NCBI GenBank assembly: GCA_027483445.1
Contig: JAIXUS010000004.1
Location: 1 to 48,526, forward strand
From: Bacteroidota bacterium
GTDB taxonomy: Bacteria; Bacteroidota; Bacteroidia; M30B66
Length of the DNA stretch: 48,526 nucleotides
Direction: 5' to 3'
In this document: positions 1-7,451 of the stretch, one piece after another
How positions within the stretch are numbered: the stretch's first letter is position 1
How the letters are laid out: each line of letters starts with the position of its first letter
Translations under genes and position numbers: made by a program
The notes under the pieces: generated by a model
What the model saw: the letters and a program-made list of their open reading frames with translations, nothing else
What the model was told of the DNA's origin: nothing
The model's database searches: none

Positions 1-79
1 CACCAGATACACCCCACAGTTTCGCAAGAGGCTGTGGGGTTTTCTTTTGTGGGTTTGGCGTTTGACGCACCCCATTGCC
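1..79. repeat. Left copy of 79-bp terminal direct repeat (attachment-site candidate)
   Basis: These 79 bases are identical to the last 79 bases of the window. The first five bases, CACCA, are the 3' end of a tRNA-Phe as judged from the right-hand copy, and the tRNA's terminator follows. Either this is one of two att repeats flanking an island inserted at tRNA-Phe, or the window is a circularised contig whose ends overlap. The repeat ends exactly at the window edge, so the true repeat length cannot be seen. Confidence 0.9.
11..48 (+). terminator. Rho-independent terminator of tRNA-Phe (left copy)
   Basis: A perfect 9-bp stem (ACCCCACAG at 11-19, CTGTGGGGT at 32-40) with a 12-nt loop is followed by TTTCTTTT. 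It starts six bases after the CCA end of the tRNA, where a tRNA terminator is expected. Confidence 0.8.
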
Positions 80-93
80 GCTCCATCAAAGCG

Positions 94-139
94 ACCCACA
101 ATTGCAACTCGCTGTGGGGTTGGCTTATTGATGCACCCA
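94..139 (+). repeat. Degenerate second copy of the terminator/att sequence
   Basis: CCCACA (95-100) and TGTGGG (113-118) form a 6-bp stem. The surrounding bases follow the pattern of positions 13-79: GCTGTGGGGTT, then CTT, then GCACCC. I read this as a diverged tandem copy of the terminal repeat, such as an old insertion scar. It has no U-tract as good as the first copy. Confidence 0.5.
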
Positions 140-333
140 CCGCACTTTGCTTTGTGTTGTGATCGGCTTTCGTCATCATGCTGTGAGCATGCAGATCAAC
201 GTCTTCATCCCGCGCGACATTGAGCTGGCGCGTACCGCGAGCCTTCCTGCGCCGAATGTTGGCCTTTGACTGGACCTATGCGCTCGTCAATAGCCCCTGC
301 AGTGGTCACTGGAATAGAGCGCTGGCCGCGCCC
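140..333. other. Non-coding left flank
   Basis: No gene could be supported here. A short frame starting ATG at 189 (MQINVFIPRDIELARTAS...) runs 26 codons to a stop. It could be the 5' remnant of a chromosomal gene cut by the island, but I do not recognise it. Confidence 0.4.
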
Positions 334-1698
334 CTATCCCTCGTGCGTAGGCAGGTCTATTGCCGGCAAGATCTGGGCGCGGCACTCACCAAAACCAATG
401 CGGACAAATCCTTGCCGTTGGCCCCAAGCGGACAGGGCGATCTCATCTCCGTCCTCGGCCCAGCAGCGTTGTTCATCGCCCATGTCAAACGGTTCCGTAC
501 CGACGCGGCTGAGCTCACGGAACGAGCCGTACATGTGGTGCGCCGGCCCCGAGATGGTGCCCGTACCCAGCAAGTCCCCCGGCTCCATGTTGCAACCATT
601 GGAGGCGTGGTGGCAGAGCATTTGCGCGGGCGTCCAGTACAGGTACTCCGCACTGGTGCTGACGACCCGCTGCAGCGGCACGCCCGCAGTCCGCTGGCGG
701 GCCGATCGCATCTCTGCCGCCAGTTGCAATGCCAATGCGCCATGCTTCTGGTCCTGCGGGCTCAGCAAATAGGGCAAGGGCTGATCCTGCGGCGCACGCA
801 CATAGGCCGGATCCCGGAACGGGGCCAGGGCCTCGGGGCTGATGACCCATGCTGAAATGGTGGTGGCAAAGTTCTTTCCAAGAAAAGGACCCAGCCGGTC
901 CATCTCCCAGGCCATAACGTCGCGTGAGGACCAGTCATTCAACAGGCAATAACCGGCAATGTGATCGGCGGCATTTTCGATCGGGATGGGTGTGCCTAGC
1001 GCGTTGCCTTGGGCCACCCAGACTCCCAGCTCCAGTTCAATATCTAGCCGTTGGACAGGCCCGAACACGGGCGTCTCCTGGCCCTGGGGCAAGGTCTGCC
1101 CTAGGGGTCGGCGAACCGGCGTGCCTGAGATCTTTACCGACGATGCCCGTGCGTGGTACGCGATGGGCACATGGTGGTAGTTGCGCGGCAAGCTGCCGCC
1201 ATCGCCGCGCATTTGTCGACCATTGCGGGTGTGATGAATGCCCGCATTGAAATCGGTGAAGCTGCCGATACGGGCTGGTAACTGCATCGTGATTTGGTCC
1301 TGCAGATGCAGTATTTCGGTGTGCCGCGCCCGCGCCCTGTCCGCGCCGCGACCGCCGACGCGCAGCAGCTCGAAAACGCCCCGGCGCAGCGCTAAACGCT
1401 CTGCGGCGGAAAGGGCAATGGGCGCCTCCAGCGCATGCTCGGCGGCATACCGGGCATCGCCATTGAGCAAGTCCATACCCACGACCGCATGGAGGTCCAG
1501 CGCTTGGTGGCCGATGGCAATGCCCGTCCGAGTCCGGCCGTCGCTCAGGTAAAACCGCCCCAGGGGTAGGTTCTGTAAGGGAAAGTCAGGATGCCCCTGC
1601 GTGCCGTCCACCCAGCTGGTGGCAGCGGAGTCATGGGTGTCATCGATCAGGTGGGTGGATGAGTTCATCAATTTAAGGTGGGTAGGCCGCAAAGGCAT
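334..1698 (-). CDS. fahA: Fumarylacetoacetase (fumarylacetoacetate hydrolase)
   Basis: Hydrolyses fumarylacetoacetate, or a related acylpyruvate, to fumarate and acetoacetate; cytosolic. The N-terminal FAH domain shows HPDFPLQNLPLGRF. The catalytic domain carries the expected metal and active-site signatures: FTDF, then LDIELELG (paired acidic metal ligands), then NDWSSRD, followed by GPFLGKNF and GDLLGTGTISGP. The 454-residue length fits bacterial and eukaryotic FAH (about 420-450). The ATG at 1698 is chosen for an AGGA eight bases upstream; the ATG at 1668 (MNSSTHLIDD) is a good alternative and fits homologues better. It is divergent from the Bug gene at 1889, with a candidate LysR box 34 bases upstream. 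No homogentisate dioxygenase or maleylacetoacetate isomerase is present, so the substrate may be the product of a different ring-cleavage route. Confidence 0.9.
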   Translation of the reverse strand: MPLRPTHLKLMNSSTHLIDDTHDSAATSWVDGTQGHPDFPLQNLPLGRFYLSDGRTRTGIAIGHQALDLHAVVGMDLLNGDARYAAEHALEAPIALSAAERLALRRGVFELLRVGGRGADRARARHTEILHLQDQITMQLPARIGSFTDFNAGIHHTRNGRQMRGDGGSLPRNYHHVPIAYHARASSVKISGTPVRRPLGQTLPQGQETPVFGPVQRLDIELELGVWVAQGNALGTPIPIENAADHIAGYCLLNDWSSRDVMAWEMDRLGPFLGKNFATTISAWVISPEALAPFRDPAYVRAPQDQPLPYLLSPQDQKHGALALQLAAEMRSARQRTAGVPLQRVVSTSAEYLYWTPAQMLCHHASNGCNMEPGDLLGTGTISGPAHHMYGSFRELSRVGTEPFDMGDEQRCWAEDGDEIALSAWGQRQGFVRIGFGECRAQILPAIDLPTHEG

Positions 1699-1732
1699 TG
1701 TCCACATCCTAAGGCGGGGGGGCTGCCGGGGT

Positions 1733-1763
1733 AAATCATTTGTACCGATTGATTCGATAACCC
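1733..1763. promoter_or_regulatory. Candidate LysR (NodD/NahR-type) box, site 1
   Basis: Contains AAATCATTT, five bases, GAT, six bases, GATAACCC. The same blocks with the same spacing occur at 10616-10646. Inside is ATC-N9-GAT (1735-1749), the core of NodD-family boxes. It lies between the divergent fahA and Bug genes. The likely regulator is the LysR protein encoded at 4164-5111. Confidence 0.6.
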
Positions 1764-1826
1764 GCTGAGATGGAGCGGTCGCTTCAATCGGTCTGGGGAA
1801 TCCCTCGCATCCACCGAATCGATTCG
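1744..1826. promoter_or_regulatory. Inverted repeats in the fahA/Bug divergent promoter
   Basis: ACCGATTGA (1744-1752) and TCAATCGGT (1784-1792) form a perfect 9-bp inverted repeat. CGAATCGATTCG (1815-1826) is a 12-bp perfect palindrome. Both lie in the 190-bp divergent intergenic region and could be further operator half-sites. The assignment to a regulator is inference. Confidence 0.4.
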
Positions 1827-1888
1827 CCGATATCGCCAAGGTCGCATAGGATCGAACAGACAAGAGATTAACCTGATGGAGACCCCTC

Positions 1889-2857
1889 ATGAGACGAATC
1901 GCATCCCGTATCGCCATCACCTTGGCCTTGGTCCTGTCCGCAGTGTCAGCAAGCGCCCAGTCTTTCCCGGAGCGGCAGGTGCGGCTGATTGTTCCCTTTA
2001 TGGCGGGCAGCTCGCTCGACAAGCTGGCACGACATGTGGCCGAGCGACTGGGCGAGCAACTCAAAGGCCCCGTGGTGGTCGAGAACATCACCGGCGCAGG
2101 CGGCGTTGTGGGGGTGCAGGCGTTGCTCAATGCCCCGCGCGATGGCCACACGCTTTTGATAGGCACGATGGGGGTGCTGGCGATCAATCCGCATGTTTAT
2201 AAGCAATTACCCTACGATCCCCTCAAAGATTTTGCGGTCGTGGGTGGTGTGACACGCACCACCAATGTAGTGGCCGTGCGCCCCGGTTTGCCGGTTCGTA
2301 ATATGGCCGAGTTGATCGCGCGCGCCAAGGCCAATCCCGGCAAGATCAGCTACGGCTCAGCGGGTCTTGGCAGTTCCAGCCATCTAGCAGGGGCCATGCT
2401 GGCCTCAATGGCCGGTATTGAGATGACCCACGTGCCTTACCGAGGCTCGGCTGCTGCGCAAGTGGACCTGCTGGGTGACCGCATCGACATGCTCATTGAT
2501 GCTGCAGGAAATTACATGTCGCTGAGTGCAGAGGGCAAAATCCGGGTGCTGGCCTCGACCAGCCGCTCACGTTTCCCCAAAATGCCGGAATGGCCATCGG
2601 TGCATGATGCCGGTGTGCCTGGTTATGAGTTAACTATCTGGAACGCCATCATGGCGCCGGCGGGCACCCCGCCCGCCAGGCTGGAGGCTTTGCGAAAGGC
2701 CATGCAGGTTGTCACCACAAACCCATCGTTTTCCGCGGCTGTTGCCCCTGACGAACCGCTGCAGATGTCGGTCGACGAGATCGACCGCTATGTGCGCGCC
2801 GAGCATGCCCGTTGGGGGCGCATTGTCAAGGAAAGTGGCGCGGCAGTGTCGCAGTAA
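1889..2857 (+). CDS. Bug-family periplasmic solute receptor (tripartite tricarboxylate transporter type)
   Basis: A 322-residue extracytoplasmic binding protein of the TctC/Bug family, which binds carboxylates and aromatic acids in the periplasm and normally hands them to TctA/TctB membrane proteins. A Sec signal peptide is seen (MRRIASRIAITLALVLSA, cleavage after SASA). Typical Bug motifs follow: VRLIVPFMAGSSLDKLAR, VVVENITGAGGVVG, DGHTLLIGT, ISYGSAG and MTHVPYRGSAAAQVDLL. GGAG seven bases upstream supports the ATG. It is divergent from fahA and shares the candidate LysR box. No TctA or TctB gene is in the window, so it is an orphan receptor or borrows a transporter encoded elsewhere. The substrate is probably the starting compound of the left-hand ring-cleavage module (inference). 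Confidence 0.9.
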   Translation: MRRIASRIAITLALVLSAVSASAQSFPERQVRLIVPFMAGSSLDKLARHVAERLGEQLKGPVVVENITGAGGVVGVQALLNAPRDGHTLLIGTMGVLAINPHVYKQLPYDPLKDFAVVGGVTRTTNVVAVRPGLPVRNMAELIARAKANPGKISYGSAGLGSSSHLAGAMLASMAGIEMTHVPYRGSAAAQVDLLGDRIDMLIDAAGNYMSLSAEGKIRVLASTSRSRFPKMPEWPSVHDAGVPGYELTIWNAIMAPAGTPPARLEALRKAMQVVTTNPSFSAAVAPDEPLQMSVDEIDRYVRAEHARWGRIVKESGAAVSQ

Positions 2858-2887
2858 GCCAGGCGTGGCCCAGCTGGGCTCGGAGCC

Positions 2888-3988
2888 TTAGCCCTTGGCG
2901 CCACGCGCCAGAGCTGCAGCCTGCCCTGGGTCGATGCCCAGCAGACGGGCCGCATTCAAGCCCAGTATCTGGCGCGTTTGGTCGTCGCCTAGGCCCGCGC
3001 GGTGGACAAAATCGACCAGCTCGGTTTCCTCCATGTCGTAGGGAAAGTCAGTGCCCGCAAGCAACTGGGTGGCGCCAAACTTGCGGACCAATTCAGCCAG
3101 CTGAGCAGGATCAAAGACCACTGTATCGAAATACATGCGGCGCAGGTAGTGGCTGGGTTCATGTTGGCATTGCTGGCAGTCTGCGCGGGCGTAATGCGCA
3201 TGGTCAAACCGGCCCGAGTAGGCAGGCATCAGACCTCCGCCGTGTGCCACCAGAAGCTTGAGTCTCGGAAAGCGATCGAGCGTTCCGCTGAAGATCAGGT
3301 GCGAGAGCGCGACCGTGCTATCGAGCGGATTGCCAATCACATTGTTCAGGTGGTAGTCCGAGAGGCGCTCGCCACCGGTAAAGCCCGAGGGGTGGATGAA
3401 TACCACCACGCCCAGCGCTTCGGCGGCAGCAAAAAAGGGTTGAAACTGCGGGTCGGACAGCTCTTGACCGTTAACGTTGGATGAGATCTCTACCCCGCGC
3501 ATACCCAGCTCGCGCACGCAGTGTTGCAATTCATCGACGGCTGAGCGTGGTGACTGCATCGGCACCGTTGCAAAGGCGCGCAAGCGGTCGGGGTGCTGGG
3601 CGACCACCTCGGCAAGGTGCTGATTGACCATGCGCGCCATCGACCGGCCCAATTCCTCGTCAGCCCAATAGGCGTAGTGATTGGGCGCGGGCGAGATGAC
3701 CTGAAGGTCGATCTCATTGGCATCCATTTGCGCGAGGCGCTGTTTTACACCGGTGATGCGATCCCGAATCCGGGTCAGCATCTCGCCGCTGACTTGACGC
3801 GAGGTGGGCGACGAAAAGCGCTGCGTGGGCTCCGGCAGGTTGGGCCGGAAGGGCCGGATCAGCTCCTCTGCTTGCGGCACCAGCATGTGGCAATGCATGT
3901 CTACTACCAGCGATCCACGCTCACGCGATCGGGGCTTAGGGGCCAGCCCCGACGAAGTGATGCCACAGGTAAAGAGTTCAGCGTTCAT
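2888..3988 (-). CDS. Amidohydrolase-superfamily decarboxylase/hydrolase (ACMSD-like)
   Basis: A 366-residue TIM-barrel metal hydrolase of the amidohydrolase_2 family. This family includes aminocarboxymuconate-semialdehyde decarboxylase, gamma-resorcylate decarboxylase and 4-oxalomesaconate hydratase-type enzymes. The metal-binding HxH is in VDMHCHML near residue 30. Later conserved positions are VVFIHPSG, KLLVAHGGG and the Asp in AGTDFPYDM. In this cluster it probably decarboxylates or hydrates a ring-cleavage product, but the substrate cannot be read from sequence. It is transcribed leftward, downstream of the LysR gene, converging with the Bug gene 30 bp away. An inverted repeat that is a candidate operator lies 127 bp upstream. 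Earlier in-frame starts exist; the ATG at 3988 is chosen because the residues before it look non-coding. Confidence 0.85.
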   Translation of the reverse strand: MNAELFTCGITSSGLAPKPRSRERGSLVVDMHCHMLVPQAEELIRPFRPNLPEPTQRFSSPTSRQVSGEMLTRIRDRITGVKQRLAQMDANEIDLQVISPAPNHYAYWADEELGRSMARMVNQHLAEVVAQHPDRLRAFATVPMQSPRSAVDELQHCVRELGMRGVEISSNVNGQELSDPQFQPFFAAAEALGVVVFIHPSGFTGGERLSDYHLNNVIGNPLDSTVALSHLIFSGTLDRFPRLKLLVAHGGGLMPAYSGRFDHAHYARADCQQCQHEPSHYLRRMYFDTVVFDPAQLAELVRKFGATQLLAGTDFPYDMEETELVDFVHRAGLGDDQTRQILGLNAARLLGIDPGQAAALARGAKG

Positions 3989-4114
3989 GCAAGTGCCCAA
4001 TGGGTTGAAAACAGTTGTACGCCAAGGCGGCGCAGTGCGTGTTGCATCCGCCATGCACCCATCCTAGTGTGCAGCGCATGGGCCACATGCTAAGTCCGTA
4101 CGAAGCAGGCAGAC

Positions 4115-4131
4115 AATCGTTTTGTACGATT
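4115..4131. promoter_or_regulatory. Candidate LysR box, site 3 (AATCG-N7-CGATT)
   Basis: AATCG (4115-4119) and CGATT (4127-4131) are a perfect inverted repeat seven bases apart, and the site contains ATC-N9-GAT. It lies upstream of the amidohydrolase gene, just beyond the 3' end of the LysR gene. This is the same core as the two sites at 1733 and 10616. Confidence 0.55.
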
Positions 4132-4163
4132 CCTGGCATTGGCCGTAGCAATGGCTAAGGACC

Positions 4164-5111
4164 TCAGGGCTGCACAGGGTGGCTGGTCAGGGCCGGAGGT
4201 GGGCCATACAGTTGCAGCGCGGTGTCCTGAAACAACCAGCGTAACCACTGGTTGCCTGCGTCGTCCTCGCGGAACGAAGGCCATTGCAGCACAGCCACTA
4301 AGGGCGGAATTTTTGCCGGATGCGGCAGGATCCGGATTGGCTGCGACTGCGCACTCATCTCGGCAAGGCGACGTTGCATTGGGGCGATTAGCTGAGTGCC
4401 TACAATCAATCTTGGCAGGGCGTCGAAGGTGGGCACGCGTAACGTCACCTTACGCCGATAACCCTTTGCATTTAGCCAGAGCTCCTCGAGCGTGTAGGAG
4501 TGGTCGCGGGGCATGAGTCTCACCGCATGGTCGCATTCCAGAAAATCTTCCAGGGTCAGCCGGTCGACGATGCGCGTGTTGCCTTGCCAGGCCACGCACA
4601 CATACTCGTCCTCAAACAGCGGTGACATTGGGTGGCTGGGCAGAGCCAACCCGCCAATGGTCAGGGCCATGTCGATCTGACCCGTCAGCATCCGTTGCTC
4701 GTGGTCGCGGCTTCTGAGCTGGATGTTGAGCGTCACCCCTGGCGCCAGTGCGGCCAGGCGCGCCGTCACTTGTGGCATGAACACCGCCAGAAGGTACTCT
4801 GAAGCCACCACCGTGAACTCCCGGTCTGACTGCTCTGGATCAAAAAAAGGACGGCTACCGATCACATGGCCGATGTTGGTCAGCAGTTGGACCACTTGGG
4901 GCGCCAACTTGGCACCAAATGGGGTAAGAACCATGGAGCGTCCTACCCGCGTGATCAGGTCGTCTTGGAAGTGTTCGCGCAAGCGGGTCAAAGCCCCGCT
5001 CATGGCGGGCTGGCTCAGAAAAATTCGGTTGGCGGCCCGGGTAACGCTTTGCTCGGTCAGCAGCACATTCAGTGCTACCAGCAAATTCAAATCCAGTTTC
5101 TGCAGATTCAT
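4164..5111 (-). CDS. LysR-family transcriptional regulator, NodD/NahR-like
   Basis: A 315-residue LysR regulator. The N-terminal winged helix-turn-helix starts MNLQKLDLNLLVALNVLL and continues SVTRAANRIFLSQPAMSG with LTRLREHFQDDLI. The LDLNLLVAL start is typical of the NodD/NahR/LinR subgroup, whose boxes have the core ATC-N9-GAT. The remainder is the substrate-binding domain that senses a small aromatic or pathway intermediate. Three ATC-N9-GAT sites lie at promoters of this module (1735-1749, 4116-4130, 10618-10632), so this protein probably activates the whole left-hand regulon. The upstream end faces the fused decarboxylase/lactonase gene across a 165-bp gap. The ATG at 5111 is chosen because the LysR domain begins there; a longer frame upstream is not family-like. 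Confidence 0.9.
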   Translation of the reverse strand: MNLQKLDLNLLVALNVLLTEQSVTRAANRIFLSQPAMSGALTRLREHFQDDLITRVGRSMVLTPFGAKLAPQVVQLLTNIGHVIGSRPFFDPEQSDREFTVVASEYLLAVFMPQVTARLAALAPGVTLNIQLRSRDHEQRMLTGQIDMALTIGGLALPSHPMSPLFEDEYVCVAWQGNTRIVDRLTLEDFLECDHAVRLMPRDHSYTLEELWLNAKGYRRKVTLRVPTFDALPRLIVGTQLIAPMQRRLAEMSAQSQPIRILPHPAKIPPLVAVLQWPSFREDDAGNQWLRWLFQDTALQLYGPPPALTSHPVQP

Positions 5112-5276
5112 GAGCAATGCTGGGCAAGTGCGGGCAGCAGGTGGCCCCGGTGGTCGACACCGGGCGCAACACAACAATAGATCATGAAGGCCTTGGCAGA
5201 CAGGGTGTGACGACAAAAAATTATATCAACAGAACTTGGCGGTTACCACCCGAGAACCCTGAACCCCATAGGGGGT

Positions 5277-6497
5277 TTAACGGCTCTGGGGGTGCACCAG
5301 ACCTGCCAGAAAGTGGTCGAGCCCGTTGATGAAGGCCTCAGGCGCTTCCATGGTGGGAAGGTGCGCACAAGGCAGCACCGTGTGCCGGGCGTGTGCAATG
5401 CCATGCACCAGCGCAGTTTGCAGGGCTTGCGGTGCGGCCTGATCCAGTTTGCCCGAGACCACCCAGGTGGGCACTGCAATATTGGCCAAACCGCCCTCCA
5501 GGTCGGCATCAGCCAGGGCCTCGCAGCAGGCAGCATATGCAATGGGCGAGCACCGCAGTAGACGTTCGCGCAGCCTTGCTGTTGCAGCGGGGTTACTCGC
5601 CATGAAGTCTGGCGACAGGTAGCGGGGTACCACCTCGTCGATGATCGCCGCCATGCCCTCGGCCCGTACCCGCGCCGCGCGCTGCCCAAACCCGTCTCTC
5701 GACCCCTCTGGGTAGCGGGCTGCGGTGTTGGCCAGCACCAGCGCGCGCACCAGTTGCGGGTGGCGGATAGCCAGGCCTTGTGCCACCATGCCCCCCATCG
5801 ACAGGCCCACCATCACCACCGGTCCGCAGTCCCATTCTTGGATGATGCGGGCCGCGTCGTCTACCAGTGTCGCAATGCTGACCTGCGGTCCCATCAGCGA
5901 GGCGCCATGCCCCTGGACATCGTAGCGCAGCACCGGATGGCCCCGCCCTGCCAGGTGCCGGGCGACCTCGGCCCACATCGAGAGATCCAGACCCAAGGCA
6001 TGGCACAGTACTACCGGGGTGCCCGTCGCCGGGCCTTGCACGACCACCTGCGATTGCGGCTGGCTAAAAGTCTGAAAGGTTTTTTCGCGCCATGGTTCCT
6101 GCAGTGGCAGGGGTACAGGAGCGCGCCCGTGCGCAGCCAGCGACTGAGCAGCAATTCGAAAGCCGTTGTTGGCCGCCGGCACGCCACAATAAATCGCGGC
6201 CATATGCAGCATGTCCTGCAAGTTCGCCTCTGATATGCCGGCCTTGACGGCGGCATTCATGTGCATCTCGAACTCTTCCATGCGACCCAGGGCCAGCGTG
6301 GCAGTCATGACCAGCAGGCGCCGCGTCTCGGTGTCTAGGCCCTCACGACCCCACACACCCTGCCAGGCGGTCTCTGTGATGAAGGCCTGCCAGGGCGCGG
6401 TAAAGGCGGTGGCGTTGGCGGTGGCTCGGTCCACCCAGTCAACCCCTAACACCGCACGGCGTTGGCGCAGTCCGCGATCGATATTGTCTTCTCTCAT
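5277..6497 (-). CDS. Fused carboxymuconolactone decarboxylase / 3-oxoadipate enol-lactonase-like hydrolase
   Basis: A 406-residue two-domain enzyme. Residues about 1-125 are a carboxymuconolactone decarboxylase domain (TRRLLVMTATLALG, then EFEMHMNAAVKAGISE, then YCGVPAANNGF). Residues about 145-400 are an alpha/beta hydrolase of the PcaD type: LCHALGLDLSMW, nucleophile Ser in VGLSMGGMVAQ, and His in CAHLPTMEAP. Together these match steps two and three after muconate cycloisomerisation in the beta-ketoadipate pathway. The known actinobacterial fusion PcaL has the lactonase first and the decarboxylase second; here the order is reversed. A strong AGGAGG lies at 6502-6507. It is the last gene of the leftward dioxygenase operon, 22 bp after the metallo-hydrolase gene. 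The real substrate may be a ring-cleavage product other than carboxymuconolactone. Confidence 0.88.
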   Translation of the reverse strand: MREDNIDRGLRQRRAVLGVDWVDRATANATAFTAPWQAFITETAWQGVWGREGLDTETRRLLVMTATLALGRMEEFEMHMNAAVKAGISEANLQDMLHMAAIYCGVPAANNGFRIAAQSLAAHGRAPVPLPLQEPWREKTFQTFSQPQSQVVVQGPATGTPVVLCHALGLDLSMWAEVARHLAGRGHPVLRYDVQGHGASLMGPQVSIATLVDDAARIIQEWDCGPVVMVGLSMGGMVAQGLAIRHPQLVRALVLANTAARYPEGSRDGFGQRAARVRAEGMAAIIDEVVPRYLSPDFMASNPAATARLRERLLRCSPIAYAACCEALADADLEGGLANIAVPTWVVSGKLDQAAPQALQTALVHGIAHARHTVLPCAHLPTMEAPEAFINGLDHFLAGLVHPQSR

Positions 6498-6519
6498 GGG
6501 ACCTCCTGTAGCCTAGGGC

Positions 6520-7395
6520 TTAGCTGGCCTGGCCCAAGCTCTCATAAACGCGCTGAATGTCCTGCAGCAGCCGGTGCTCGGTATCGAACCACTCTCGAAA
6601 CGCACCGATCTCCATTCGAGCAAAGGCCTCCTCAGGCGTGAGGCCCTCTGCATATGCTTGCTCGCTGCCCGACTGGATCAGATGCAGATAGCGCAGCATC
6701 TCGGCCAAGGCCGTGCGGTCGGCTACCGGTCCGTGGCCCGGCACGATAACCTTCGTGTCCAATTGCAGCAGATTCTCGACCGCCGCTATCCAGCCCTTGA
6801 CGCTGCCCTGGAATGCGGCCGGGCAGACTCGGTTGAAAAACAGATCGCCGGTGAACAGCACCCCATCGCCCGGCAGGATAACCGCCGCGTCGCCGTCGGT
6901 GTGGGCCAAGCCCGGATGAAACACCACCAGTTCGCGCTCGCCGAGGTGGATGCTGATGCGTTCCTCGAAGGTGATGTCAGGTACCACTACGGGAATGTCG
7001 TCCAGATCCGGTGCCAGCAGCGGGCGCATGGAGCGCCAACGCTGGACCATGGTGTCGCGTCCGGCCGCAATGTGTGCGCGGCACTGGCGGTGGCATATCA
7101 CCCGTGCCGGCATGAACCGGTGAGTGCCCAGCACATGGTCGACGTGGTGGTGGGTGATGATTACCAGCCCGACCGGCTTGTCCGTGACGCTGCGGATCGC
7201 ATCGATAAAGCCGTCGTGCATAGAGTTGGTACCAAGGGTGTCGATCACGACCACGTACTCGGGGCCCACCACAAAGCCCGCATTGCTAAAGCCCGCGTTC
7301 CCGTAAGGGCCGTTGCCCTGCACATAGGCATACACATCCTCGGCCACCCGGTGTAAGCCAATGGGCCAGTGGGTAAAGTCACGGTCAAATCTCAT
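6520..7395 (-). CDS. Metallo-beta-lactamase-fold hydrolase
   Basis: A 291-residue MBL-fold protein. The zinc motif THHHVDHVLG gives the HxHxDH signature. Other metal-site segments are HTDGDAAV, LFTGDLFFNR and VPGHGPV near the C terminus. It resembles quinoprotein relay/SoxH-like hydrolases (NAGFVVGPEYVVVIDTLG), but it has no signal peptide and so probably acts in the cytoplasm as a lactonase, esterase or thioesterase on a pathway intermediate. It sits between the flavin monooxygenase and the fused decarboxylase/lactonase genes in the same operon. The exact reaction cannot be read from the sequence. Confidence 0.85.
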   Translation of the reverse strand: MRFDRDFTHWPIGLHRVAEDVYAYVQGNGPYGNAGFSNAGFVVGPEYVVVIDTLGTNSMHDGFIDAIRSVTDKPVGLVIITHHHVDHVLGTHRFMPARVICHRQCRAHIAAGRDTMVQRWRSMRPLLAPDLDDIPVVVPDITFEERISIHLGERELVVFHPGLAHTDGDAAVILPGDGVLFTGDLFFNRVCPAAFQGSVKGWIAAVENLLQLDTKVIVPGHGPVADRTALAEMLRYLHLIQSGSEQAYAEGLTPEEAFARMEIGAFREWFDTEHRLLQDIQRVYESLGQAS

Positions 7396-7451
7396 GGGCT
7401 TCTCGCTTCAGGACAGTTCATGCACAACGGGTCGTGTTACCTTGGTCGGCT

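Noticed and set aside
1669-2206. Long leftward open frames antisense to the Bug gene, in frame with the fumarylacetoacetase
   Set aside because: They lie opposite a well-supported Bug coding region and have no family similarity; the enzyme begins at 1698 or 1668.
2868-2879. Palindrome GCCCAGCTGGGC as a terminator between convergent genes
   Set aside because: It has no loop and no U-tract, so it cannot be supported as a terminator.
5250-5276. ACCCC/GGGGT hairpin after the fused decarboxylase/lactonase gene
   Set aside because: The stem is short and no T-run follows in the direction of transcription.
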